DNA of 41,885 nucleotides. Source: Defluviitaleaceae bacterium (GTDB taxonomy: Bacteria; Bacillota; Clostridia; Lachnospirales; WRAA01). The notes under the pieces are model-generated. The model did no database searches. It was not told where the DNA came from and saw only the letters and a list, made by a program, of their open reading frames with translations. Position 1 is the first letter of the stretch, and the number at the start of each line of letters is the position of its first letter. Positions 32,482 through 40,626 of the stretch are shown here, piece by piece. Where the stretch lies: NCBI GenBank assembly GCA_009780015.1, contig WRAW01000015.1, forward strand, positions 1 to 41,885, written 5' to 3'. The position numbers and the translations under genes were made by a program.

Positions 32482-33825
32482 TTAGTAATTGAGTTTTTCG
32501 GTCAGGTCGTACTTTTTTGACATTTCGAGGCAGAGCTCGTCCGCGACGGCGGAAATTTTTTCGTGATGGGAAAGAAGGTCTTTCCTCAGCGAGGCGAAGT
32601 CCTTTGTCAGAAGTCGCTTGTTATGGACTACGAGCCGTCCGTTCACGATTGTGGACTCCACGTTCGAGGCGTTGGCGCTGTAGACGATTGCGCCGTAATA
32701 GTCGTAGATTGGGGACATGTTGGGGCTGTCGGTTTCGAGGATCACGATGTCCGCTTTTTTACCGGCTTCTATCGAGCCTGTCAGGTGATCGATGCAAGCG
32801 GCTTTTGCGCCTTCGATGGTTCCCATGCGTACCACGTGCTCACAGGGGAACGCGCTGCGATCCTTGTACTTGATTTTCTGGCAGCGGGCGGCCAGGGGCA
32901 TCTGGCTCAGAACGTTGAGGGCGTTGTTGCTCATGGGGCCGTCGGTTCCCAGTCCGACCGTAATGCCCCTTGCCTGCATTTCCATGACGGGGGCTATGTC
33001 CTTGGCGGCCTTGGTGTTTGCGCCCGGATCATAGGAAACCTTGACGCCGCGCTTCGCGAAAATGTCCAGGTCGTCGCCGGAGGCCAGACAGGCATGCGCC
33101 GCCAGGAATTTGTCGTCGAGAATACCCAGCTTGTCGAGGCGTTCCACGGGACTTATACCGTATTTTTCCCGGCTTTCCTTCATCTCGTAGACCATTTCGG
33201 CCAGATGCATCTGCATAAGGGCGCCGTGTTCGCGGGCAAGCTTGTGGGCGGCTTGCATGTGTTCGCTCGAGACGCTGTAGGGGGCGTGGCATGTCACGGA
33301 CGGCCGCACAAGTGGGTGTCCGCTCCATTTCTCAAGGAACTCACGTGTCGCCGTAAACGAGGACTCGAAGTTCGCCGAGGTGATATTCTCGGAAATTACG
33401 CCTCTGATGCCGATGTCGGCCACCGCTTCGGCCTGAGTAAGGACTATATTTCCGTGATCTACAATGGTGGTGATGCCGCTAAGCAGCATTTCCGCGCAGG
33501 CATAGTACGTGCCGTGGCGCACCAGTTCCTCGGACATGGTACGAGCCTCGAGCGGCAGCATAAAGCGGTTGAGACGGTCGGGAACGTCGTCGGCAAGACT
33601 GCGGTACGTAATCATGGACATGTGGCAGTGGCAGTTGACCATGCCGGGCATGACGATTTTGCCTGAACAGTCCAGCACGTGGCAGTTGTCAAGCTGCGGC
33701 AGCGCTTCCATGGGGCCGGCTTGCGCGACGGCGTCCCCGGCGGTCAGCACGAAGCCGTTTCGGTGGATCGTTCCCTGCCCATCCATTGTCAGGACGACCG
33801 CGTTCTTTAACAGTATTTTGTTCAT
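32482..33825 (-). CDS. MTA/SAH-deaminase-like amidohydrolase
   Basis: 447 residues, of the TRZ/ATZ/SsnA/MtaD group of the amidohydrolase superfamily. Metal-binding motifs: NCHCHMSM (near 63), TCHAPYSVS, AAHACL and the aspartate in GLGTDGPMSNN. Members deaminate methylthioadenosine, S-adenosylhomocysteine, guanine or related rings. GTGAGGG precedes the ATG. It lies 12 bases after the substrate-binding gene of the importer, so it may process the imported compound; that link is inference. Confidence 0.8.
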   Translation of the reverse strand: MNKILLKNAVVLTMDGQGTIHRNGFVLTAGDAVAQAGPMEALPQLDNCHVLDCSGKIVMPGMVNCHCHMSMITYRSLADDVPDRLNRFMLPLEARTMSEELVRHGTYYACAEMLLSGITTIVDHGNIVLTQAEAVADIGIRGVISENITSANFESSFTATREFLEKWSGHPLVRPSVTCHAPYSVSSEHMQAAHKLAREHGALMQMHLAEMVYEMKESREKYGISPVERLDKLGILDDKFLAAHACLASGDDLDIFAKRGVKVSYDPGANTKAAKDIAPVMEMQARGITVGLGTDGPMSNNALNVLSQMPLAARCQKIKYKDRSAFPCEHVVRMGTIEGAKAACIDHLTGSIEAGKKADIVILETDSPNMSPIYDYYGAIVYSANASNVESTIVNGRLVVHNKRLLTKDFASLRKDLLSHHEKISAVADELCLEMSKKYDLTEKLNY

Positions 33826-33837
33826 CGAGCCCTCACG

Positions 33838-35421
33838 TTAGTCAATGAGGATGTATGCGTATGTCAGGTTGTGGGCGTTGCCCGGCTCGACCCACATTCC
33901 GCCCAATCCGCGGCGTACCGCCATGCCGATCTCGTTGAAATAGAGGGGGATCGCGGCGGCTTCTTCGCGCGTGATTTCCTGGATGCGCTGGTAAAGCTCT
34001 ATGCGCCTCTGTTCGTTTGTTTCCTGCTGAGCTTCGTCGAACAGGCTCATTATTTCGGGGTTGTTCATCGCGGAGCGGTTGGAGGCTATGCCTGGGGCGT
34101 GCGAACGGCGGGAGTCGTCGCCGAACGGATGATTCGAGAAGCCGATCAGGATCGCGTCGTGCTGAAGGTTTGTTGTGTATTCGGTAGCCGCGGAGAAGTC
34201 CATCTCCCTTATGATTACGTTGATGCCGATTTCACGAAGCTGCGCCTGAAGTATCTGCGCGCCCAGCCTGTAGTTTGTCGCGAAGGATATTATTTCGAGG
34301 TCAAGGCCGTCCTCGAAGCCGGCTTCGATCATGAGTTCCCTGGCTCTGTCAACGTCGTGAGGGTGAGGAACTATGTTCGGGTTGTAGCCGAACTGATCCC
34401 AGCCCCAGAATGTGTTTGCCTGTACGGCGTGGCCGCCTTCGGCTCCCAGCATTATGTCGTCGACGTTTATCGCGTAGGCGATAGCGTTGCGCAGAGTCTG
34501 GTTGGCGGTGGGGTATCTGCTGGCGTTGAGGGCCAGATAGTTAAGGGAGCTTCCCGTGAAGCGGATAAGCTCAAGGTTGGGGTCGCCTTCCACAATGGCG
34601 TGCTCTTCGGGGTTTGTGCGTACGCTTATGTCGATCTCGCCGTTTTGCAGGGCTATCAGAGCCGCGGCGGGTTCGAGCATCGTTCTGAATGTGATTGTTT
34701 CAGTCGGTACGGGGCCGTCCCAGAAGCCGTCGAAGCGCTCGACAATGGCAAAGTCGGACTCTACCAGTTCTCTGAGCATGAACGCGCCTGTTCCTACGTT
34801 GTAGCCGGATTCGGGGTCTTCCGCGAAAGCCCTTCTGCTAAGAATGCCGTAGGAGGGCTGCGAAATAATGTACTGAAAGTCCATGTTGGGGTTTTCCAGC
34901 CTCATCTGGATTGTAAGATCGTCTATTACCGTGATTTCGGCAACCGAGTTGAATATTCCCCTCAAAGCGGTGTGGGAGGTTTCCATGCCGCGCTCCCATG
35001 TGAAGAGCACGTCGTCGGCCGTGAGTGTGTCGCCGTTGTGGAACTCCATTCCCGGACGAAGGTTGAATGTCCACGTTACCAGGTCTTCGCCAACCGACCA
35101 GTCAAGCGCCGCGCCGGGCATCAGCTCGAATGTTTCGGGGTGATAGACTACCAACGGCGTGTGGGTGAGCATGTACAGGCGCCTGTGCTGAGGATTGTTG
35201 AACGCCTGAGGGTCGGAACTGTCGATGTTGACGTCGAATACCATCGTTATATTGCTTTGGAATGTGCCTCCGTTTCCGCCGGCCGGCGCGGGGGCTTCCG
35301 CTTGGGGCGCGGCCGGGTCTGCGGCGGGTGCGGGTGCAGGAGCCGGTGTGGCGGCGCAGGCGGTAAGGATGGCTGCCGCTGCGGCGACGGACAACATTGC
35401 CAGAATCCTGTTCTTCTTCAT
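33838..35421 (-). CDS. ABC importer substrate-binding lipoprotein (SBP family 5)
   Basis: 527 residues. The N-terminus is a lipoprotein signal (MKKNRILAML, lipobox ILTAC near residue 22) followed by an Ala/Pro-rich linker, then an SBP_bac_5 domain of the DppA/OppA type (GAALDWSVGEDLVTWTFNLR, then RPGMEFHNGDTLTADDVLFT). It captures peptides or other small amines outside the cell. GGAGG precedes the ATG. The 73 bases before it may hold a separate promoter, but none is convincing. It is downstream of the ATPase and permease genes. Confidence 0.9.
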   Translation of the reverse strand: MKKNRILAMLSVAAAAAILTACAATPAPAPAPAADPAAPQAEAPAPAGGNGGTFQSNITMVFDVNIDSSDPQAFNNPQHRRLYMLTHTPLVVYHPETFELMPGAALDWSVGEDLVTWTFNLRPGMEFHNGDTLTADDVLFTWERGMETSHTALRGIFNSVAEITVIDDLTIQMRLENPNMDFQYIISQPSYGILSRRAFAEDPESGYNVGTGAFMLRELVESDFAIVERFDGFWDGPVPTETITFRTMLEPAAALIALQNGEIDISVRTNPEEHAIVEGDPNLELIRFTGSSLNYLALNASRYPTANQTLRNAIAYAINVDDIMLGAEGGHAVQANTFWGWDQFGYNPNIVPHPHDVDRARELMIEAGFEDGLDLEIISFATNYRLGAQILQAQLREIGINVIIREMDFSAATEYTTNLQHDAILIGFSNHPFGDDSRRSHAPGIASNRSAMNNPEIMSLFDEAQQETNEQRRIELYQRIQEITREEAAAIPLYFNEIGMAVRRGLGGMWVEPGNAHNLTYAYILID

Positions 35422-35494
35422 AGTTTTCCTCCTAAATTAGTTACCTGACTACATGCGGTATAATATTGCTCTGTATGTCAAAGGCGGCGCACTG

Positions 35495-36445
35495 TTATTT
35501 TACAAGATAACAGGCCACCAGATGACCGGGGGTTATTTCCACCAGGGGAGGACACTCGCTGCGGCACTTGTCGAAGGCGTGTTCACAGCGGCTTTGGAAG
35601 CGGCACTCGTTTTTGGGAGAAATGGGTGATGTGATTTCGCCCTTGAGTATGATGCGCTCTTTTTTATGGCCGTACTCGGGAATAGGTATTGCCGAGAGCA
35701 GGGCCTTGGTGTAGGGGTGCATCGGGTTCTTGAAAAGCTCTTCCGTGGGGGATTTTTCCACGATCTGGCCAAGGTACATTACCGCTATTTCATCGGAAAA
35801 ATTGTGGACAACGGCCAGGTCGTGGGTTATAAAGATGTATGTCAGGCCGTTGCTGCGCTGTAAATCTTTGAGCAGGTTCAGTATTTGCGCCTGTATTGAG
35901 ACGTCGAGGGCGGACACGGGCTCGTCGCAGACTATAAATCTTGGTTCCATGGCCATCGCGCGGGCTATTCCGATGCGCTGGCGGCGGCCGCCGTCCAGTT
36001 CGTGCGGGTATGTGTTCGTAAGGCGGCTGGTCAGGCCCACCATTTCCATCAGCTCGAGTACGCGGTTTTCGACTTCGGCCTTGCCGGTTATGATATTATT
36101 TGTCGTGATAGGCTCACGGATTGTCTGGGATACGGTTTTGCGCGGGTCGATAGACGAGAAAGGGTCTTGGAATATGATCTGCATCTTGCGGCGAAGCTTG
36201 CGCAGGGCGGCGCCCTGTATATTCGTGATGTCCTGACCCTCGAAGCGCATGGTTCCGCCGGTGGAGTCCAGAAGCCGCAGCAGGACGCGTCCCGTGGTGG
36301 ACTTGCCGCAGCCGGACTCGCCGACAAGCCCCAATGTCTTGCCTTGTTCAAGCGTAAAGCTTATGTCGTCAACGGCGTGCAGCATTCCGCCGGGCGTCTT
36401 AAAGTATTTTTTGAGGTTGTTGACTACCAGCATTGGTTCAGCCAT
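35495..36445 (-). CDS. ABC importer ATPase, DppF/OppF type
   Basis: 316 residues. Walker A is GLVGESGCGKSTTGR (near 38), the signature is ELDGGRRQRIGIARA and Walker B is FIVCDEPVSALD. The signature has DGGRR where SGGQQ-like forms are more usual; this variant is known in the family. The C-terminal oligopeptide/dipeptide domain has four cysteines (CRFQSRCEHAFDKC...CPP). It overlaps the upstream ATPase gene by 8 bases. Confidence 0.9.
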   Translation of the reverse strand: MAEPMLVVNNLKKYFKTPGGMLHAVDDISFTLEQGKTLGLVGESGCGKSTTGRVLLRLLDSTGGTMRFEGQDITNIQGAALRKLRRKMQIIFQDPFSSIDPRKTVSQTIREPITTNNIITGKAEVENRVLELMEMVGLTSRLTNTYPHELDGGRRQRIGIARAMAMEPRFIVCDEPVSALDVSIQAQILNLLKDLQRSNGLTYIFITHDLAVVHNFSDEIAVMYLGQIVEKSPTEELFKNPMHPYTKALLSAIPIPEYGHKKERIILKGEITSPISPKNECRFQSRCEHAFDKCRSECPPLVEITPGHLVACYLVK

Positions 36446-37439
36446 TGCCCCACCTCCTGACTATTTGGAATGACGGATCGTCATACGCGAGGCACTCCAC
36501 GATATGCCCGCTTTCCAGTTCGCGGGGTACGGGCTTGCTGGTGTGACAGCGCTCTCCCGCGTAGGAGCAGCGCGGCGCGAACGCGCAGCCCGGCGGTAAT
36601 TCCGCGGGGTTTGGCATCAATCCGGGGATTGGTTTGAGCGACTCCACTCGGGCGTTGATATTGGGAAGCGAGTTGAACAAACCCTCGGTGTAGGGATGTG
36701 CAGTGTGCAGGAATATATCTTTCGCGCTGCCGACCTCTACTATGCGTCCGGCGTACATGACCGCCACATTGTCGCAAATTTCGCTTACGACGCCAAGGTC
36801 GTGGGTAATCATCAGCATTGCTGTCTGATACTTGTTTTTGAGTTCCTTCATCAGTTCCAGCACTTGCGCCTGTATGGTTACATCCAGGGCGGTAGTGGGT
36901 TCGTCGGCAATCAGCAGGGACGGGTTGCAAGAGAGCGCGATGGCTATGACCACCCTCTGTTTCATCCCGCCGGAGAATTGGTGCGGGTACTCGAGCGCGC
37001 GGCTTCTTGGTATGCCGACCAGCTCAAGTATTTCCTCGGCGCGCTTCATCGCGTCGGCCTTGCTCAGCTTTTCGTGCAGGGCGATGCTTTCGGCGATCTG
37101 GTCGCCCACGGTAAAGACGGGATCAAGGCTTGTCATCGGGTCTTGGAAAATCATAGCGACTTCCTTGCCGCGGATGGCTTCCATCCGGCGTATGGGAAGC
37201 CCGGTGACGTCCCTTCCGTTCAGCACGACGGCCCCCGACTTTATAGCGCCGGGAGGGGATTGTATCAGCCGCATTATCGACAGGGCGGCGGTGGTCTTGC
37301 CCGCGCCGGTTTCGCCTACCAGGCCGAGGGTTTCCTCCTTGCCTATTGAGAGGCTTATGCCGTTGACGGCGTGTACCGTTTCGGCTTCCAGTTCATAGTG
37401 CACGACCAGATTTTCGATGGAAAGTACTTTCTCGCTCAT
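36438..37439 (-). CDS. ABC importer ATPase, DppD/OppD type
   Basis: 333 residues. Walker A GLVGETGAGKTTAALS (near 37), signature FSGGMKQRVVIAIAL, Walker B LLIADEPTTALD. The C-terminal domain shared by this family has CAFAPRCSYAGERC. It pairs with the following ATPase to drive the importer. It lies 9 bases after the second permease gene. Confidence 0.9.
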   Translation of the reverse strand: MSEKVLSIENLVVHYELEAETVHAVNGISLSIGKEETLGLVGETGAGKTTAALSIMRLIQSPPGAIKSGAVVLNGRDVTGLPIRRMEAIRGKEVAMIFQDPMTSLDPVFTVGDQIAESIALHEKLSKADAMKRAEEILELVGIPRSRALEYPHQFSGGMKQRVVIAIALSCNPSLLIADEPTTALDVTIQAQVLELMKELKNKYQTAMLMITHDLGVVSEICDNVAVMYAGRIVEVGSAKDIFLHTAHPYTEGLFNSLPNINARVESLKPIPGLMPNPAELPPGCAFAPRCSYAGERCHTSKPVPRELESGHIVECLAYDDPSFQIVRRWGNG

Positions 37440-37448
37440 GAACGCCTC

Positions 37449-38342
37449 CTATCTCTTGAGCTTGGGATCAAGGGCGTCTCTAAGGCCGTCGCCCAGCAGG
37501 TTCAGAGCCAGTACGATAAGCATTATCGAAAGCCCGGGAAACAGGGTCAGGTATCCATGAGTGCGCATATAGGAACGTCCGGCGGAGAGCAAAGCCCCCC
37601 ATTCCGGGTCGGGCGCGGGAACGCCCAGCCCAAGAAAGCTCATGGCCGAGGCGGATATTATGTTTTGCGCCACTTGGAGAGTGGCTGTGACGATGATGGG
37701 AGAGAGGCAGTTGGGAAGTATGTGCGAGAAAATGATCTTGCGTCCGGTAAGGCCGATAACCCACGAGGCCTCTACATATTCCTGATCCCGTACGGTAAGC
37801 ACCGACGCCCTCGTAATACGCACAAACTGAGGGATCGACGCCAGTCCGAGCGCCAGTATCAGGTTCGTAAGGCTGGCTCCAAGCGACGCCACAATAACGG
37901 CACCCAGGAGGAGGCCGGGGATGGCGGCGAAAATATCGGTAAGACGCATAACGACGTCTTCTTTATACCCGCCGTAAAATCCGGCGAAAGCGCCCAGGGC
38001 AATGCCGATAAGTGCGGCGATGCCCACCGAGCCGAAGCCGACTGCCAGAGAATAGCGGGAACCGTAAAGAATACGCACCATCAGGTCGCGTCCAAGCTCG
38101 TCGGTTCCGAGCGGATGTTCAAGGCTTGGGGGTTGGAGGCGCATCGGTATATTCTGTCTGATTACGTGTTCGTCATAGTCCACAAAGAATCCGATGGTCA
38201 GAGCCGTGAGTATGGCCAGCAGCACCACTATCAAGCCGGCCATTGCTCCTTTGTTCTTGCGAAATTGACGCCATACGCCGGCCCAGTGCGATTGAGCCTT
38301 CTTGGAGGCGGGTGATTGGAGGTTGCAAGTATTCCCGTTCAC
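37449..38342 (-). CDS. ABC importer permease, DppC/OppC type
   Basis: 297 residues with about six membrane segments. It has an N-terminal DppC-type region (WRQFRKNKGAMAGLIVVLL), the HPLGTDELGRD motif near 95, and the EAA-like coupling motif EYVEASWVIGLTGRKIIFSHI. It overlaps the first permease stop by 4 bases. Confidence 0.9.
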   Translation of the reverse strand: MNGNTCNLQSPASKKAQSHWAGVWRQFRKNKGAMAGLIVVLLAILTALTIGFFVDYDEHVIRQNIPMRLQPPSLEHPLGTDELGRDLMVRILYGSRYSLAVGFGSVGIAALIGIALGAFAGFYGGYKEDVVMRLTDIFAAIPGLLLGAVIVASLGASLTNLILALGLASIPQFVRITRASVLTVRDQEYVEASWVIGLTGRKIIFSHILPNCLSPIIVTATLQVAQNIISASAMSFLGLGVPAPDPEWGALLSAGRSYMRTHGYLTLFPGLSIMLIVLALNLLGDGLRDALDPKLKR

Positions 38343-39283
38343 GATGTTTTCCCTCTCCTTACGTACTGCGACTTGATCCTTGGGTCAACCATGGCGTACA
38401 GCAGGTCGACTACCAGCAAGATGATGCTGGTAAGTATGGTCGTAAGAACGACGCAGCCCAGAATCATGGGCGCATCCCTCTGGTTTATAGAGTCCATCAT
38501 AAGCCTACCGACGCCGGGTATCGCAAATACTGATTCGGTCAGGATCGAGCCGCCTAGAGCGATGCTAAGCTGTGTGCCGATAATTGTTATGATCGGGATG
38601 AGGGCGTTTTTGAGCGCGTGCCGGTTAACTACCGCTCTTTCGGAAACGCCTTTCGCGCGTACAGTTCGGAGGTAATCCTGCCCCAGCACATCCAGCATCG
38701 ACGACCTTGTCATCCTGGTCAGGTTGGCGGTAAGCCCCGTACCTACGGCAAAGGCCGGCAGCACAAGGCTGATCGGGCCGGTGTAGCCGCTCGAGGGAAA
38801 CCAGCCCAAGTGCAGTGAAAAGACAATAATCAGGATCAGCCCGAACCAAAAATTCGGCATCGAGAGCCCCAACATCGAGAACAGCATTGCGATGTTGTCC
38901 TGGATCGAGCCCTTGCGGACTGCCGAGTAAATGCCAAGCGGCAGGGACAGCAGCACCGAGACCATTGTAGCGCTGAACGCGAGACGCAAGGTCATGGGCA
39001 GGCGCTGGAAATAAGTCTCCAGCACACTTCGTCCGCTAATCAGAGACACCCCCAGGTCGCCGGTAAACAGCCCCTGCATATAGCTCAGATAGCGGATGAT
39101 AAAGGGCCTGTCCAGTCCAAGCTCGTGGCGCAGCGCGATCAGTTCCTCTTCCGACATTTGATCCCCGCCCAGGGCAAAGACTGCATCCCCCGGAGCCAAA
39201 TCCAGGATGAAGTAAACAAGCAGCGTGGCCCCGATAATGACCGGAAACAGAAACAGTATACGCCTAATTACAAACCGTATCAT
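38339..39283 (-). CDS. ABC importer permease, DppB/OppB type
   Basis: 314 residues with about six membrane segments. It opens with the usual FVIRRILFLFPVIIGATLLVY-type first helix and has the coupling motif DYLRTVRAKGVSERAVVNRH near 210. It is the first gene of the importer operon. Element E begins only 24 bases upstream of its start, so its promoter must lie within or beyond that element. Confidence 0.9.
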   Translation of the reverse strand: MIRFVIRRILFLFPVIIGATLLVYFILDLAPGDAVFALGGDQMSEEELIALRHELGLDRPFIIRYLSYMQGLFTGDLGVSLISGRSVLETYFQRLPMTLRLAFSATMVSVLLSLPLGIYSAVRKGSIQDNIAMLFSMLGLSMPNFWFGLILIIVFSLHLGWFPSSGYTGPISLVLPAFAVGTGLTANLTRMTRSSMLDVLGQDYLRTVRAKGVSERAVVNRHALKNALIPIITIIGTQLSIALGGSILTESVFAIPGVGRLMMDSINQRDAPMILGCVVLTTILTSIILLVVDLLYAMVDPRIKSQYVRRGKTS

Positions 39284-39307
39284 TTGCGCAGCTCCTTTTC
39301 GGCGTTA

Positions 39308-39482
39308 GAGCCTGTCTAATATTTTTTCCCTATCGTCTTTGCGGTTGATTTTCCGCCTTTCGTCGCCACCTTCTCCACCTACGCCGGCGCTTAGGATGCT
39401 GTGTGCCACCGGCACACAGCATCCTAGATTGGCGTAAAATCAGGCTCGCCAATCCAACATTCCGGGTACTGAATACAGGTTC
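39308..39482. mobile_element. Element E: 175-bp hybrid MITE-like element, TTA flanks
   Basis: TTA flanks both sides (39305-39307, 39483-39485). The left end begins GAGCCTGTCTAATAT as in element D, but the right end, read in reverse, is GAACCTGTATTCAGTACCCG, as in elements A and B. Inside is a perfect 15-bp hairpin AGGATGCTGTGTGCC/GGCACACAGCATCCT (39393-39425), then TCCTAGATTGGC (39422-39433) as in C, and GGCTCGCCAATCCAAC as in D inverted. It lies between divergent promoters. Confidence 0.75.
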
Positions 39483-39513
39483 TTACAATTTTCACACTCT
39501 AATCAATGAAGAA

Positions 39514-39605
39514 ATAACTATTGAAACAATTTTGTAATCATTATATAATACGGCTATCAGCAATTCAATATTATTAAAATTATGCTTTCGATAACTAAAA
39601 GTTAT
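39514..39605 (+). promoter_or_regulatory. LysR gene promoter with possible operators
   Basis: TTGAAA (39521-39526), a 17-base spacer and TATAAT (39544-39549). ATAACTA occurs just before the -35 box (39514-39520) and again within ATAACT-AAA-AGTTAT, a perfect palindrome directly before the ribosome binding site (39591-39605). ATTG-AAA-CAAT overlaps the -35. These are possible LysR-type binding sites, and the stretch separates divergent genes. Confidence 0.55.
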
Positions 39606-39616
39606 GGAGGGTTGTT

Positions 39617-40540
39617 ATGTATCTGAAAGAAATCGTGTACATGACGGAGATTCAAAAGTATGGCAGCATTACTGCGGCGGCGGAACGCCTCTTCATATCG
39701 CAGGCGGCGCTTAGCAAGTATCTCAAAAATGTGGAGCAGCAGGTAGGTTCGCCATTGTTCAGCCGGATGGGGAACGAGATGGTTCCCACCTATATCGGCA
39801 AACAGTATCTGGACTCCGCGGCTAAAATACTGCATGTGCAGGACAACTGGAACCTGGAGCAGTCGGACTTGCTCGGGGAGGAAAGGGGTAGCATCAATGT
39901 GCTGATCCCGCCGATGCGCAGTTCGTCGGTGATACCATATGTTATGCCTCGTTTTTGGAATAAATATCCCCATGTTGAAGTGTTTCTGCTGGAGGAGTCC
40001 TCGTTTGTGCTGGAAAAATTGGAGACGCATCAGCATATCGACTTTGCCATCTCGAGCAATATCGAGCCCGACGCGGGGTTGATACAGGCATACTTGGGCA
40101 GGGAGGAGATTGTTCTTGTCCTGCCTAAAGATCATCCGCTTGCCGGAATGGGGACGATACGCGAGGGATGCCGCTATCCATGGCTCGATATACGGCTGAT
40201 TCAAAACGAGCAGTTTGTTCTGAATCCAAAGGATCAGATCACCGGAAGAGTAGCCGCGCAGCTGTTTGAGCAGGCGGGGATAACGCCAAAGGTGCTGCTT
40301 TACACCCGCAACAACGAAACGGCGATCAGGCTGGCGGCCACAAGCCGTGTCCTTACCTTCTCGCCGGAAACTTATATTAAGGAAGCAAGCTGTTCTCAGT
40401 CACTGTCGTGCTATTCCGTAGGATACCCGTGGTCTGAAATCAAGCTTTACGCCAGCTATAAACGGGGCCGCTACTTTTCGTCGTACGCAAGGGATTTCCT
40501 GGACTTAATACGGGAGTACATGGTTCAAGCGGCGGGTTAG
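39617..40540 (+). CDS. LysR family transcriptional regulator
   Basis: 307 residues. The N-terminal winged helix-turn-helix covers about residues 4-62 (YGSITAAAERLFISQAALSK), and a substrate-binding effector domain follows. GGAGG lies 6 bases before the ATG. It is divergent from the ABC importer/amidohydrolase operon and probably controls it, with a ligand related to the imported compound; this is inferred from position only. Confidence 0.88.
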   Translation: MYLKEIVYMTEIQKYGSITAAAERLFISQAALSKYLKNVEQQVGSPLFSRMGNEMVPTYIGKQYLDSAAKILHVQDNWNLEQSDLLGEERGSINVLIPPMRSSSVIPYVMPRFWNKYPHVEVFLLEESSFVLEKLETHQHIDFAISSNIEPDAGLIQAYLGREEIVLVLPKDHPLAGMGTIREGCRYPWLDIRLIQNEQFVLNPKDQITGRVAAQLFEQAGITPKVLLYTRNNETAIRLAATSRVLTFSPETYIKEASCSQSLSCYSVGYPWSEIKLYASYKRGRYFSSYARDFLDLIREYMVQAAG

Positions 40541-40548
40541 GAAAATTA

Positions 40549-40568
40549 GAACCTATGAACACAGGTTC
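40549..40568. repeat. 20-bp mini-element F, TTA flanks
   Basis: GAACCTATG and CACAGGTTC almost meet, leaving only two bases (AA) between the two ends. TTA lies on both sides (40546-40548, 40569-40571). It looks like the two ends of element A or B with everything between them lost. Confidence 0.6.
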
Positions 40569-40585
40569 TTAGCCTGAACAAAACG

Positions 40586-40624
40586 AAAGGCGTCTTGATC
40601 TGTTGTGACCAAGACGCCTTTTCT
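40586..40624. terminator. Bidirectional terminator
   Basis: AAAGGCGTCTTG and CAAGACGCCTTT form a perfect 12-bp stem with a 12-base loop, followed by TTC; the A-rich 5' side gives a T tract on the other strand. It lies between the convergent LysR gene and the 259-residue gene. Confidence 0.85.
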
Positions 40625-40626
40625 GT

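Noticed and set aside
32563-33666. 367-codon open frame on the plus strand
   Set aside because: Antisense to the amidohydrolase gene, whose metal-binding motifs are clear.
33871-35448. 525-codon open frame on the plus strand
   Set aside because: It lies antisense to the substrate-binding lipoprotein gene, which has clear family motifs. The antisense product has no known features.
3644-39482. CRISPR-like repetition
   Set aside because: The repeats are scattered over tens of kilobases, with inverted ends and flanking duplications, and there are no regular spacers or cas genes.
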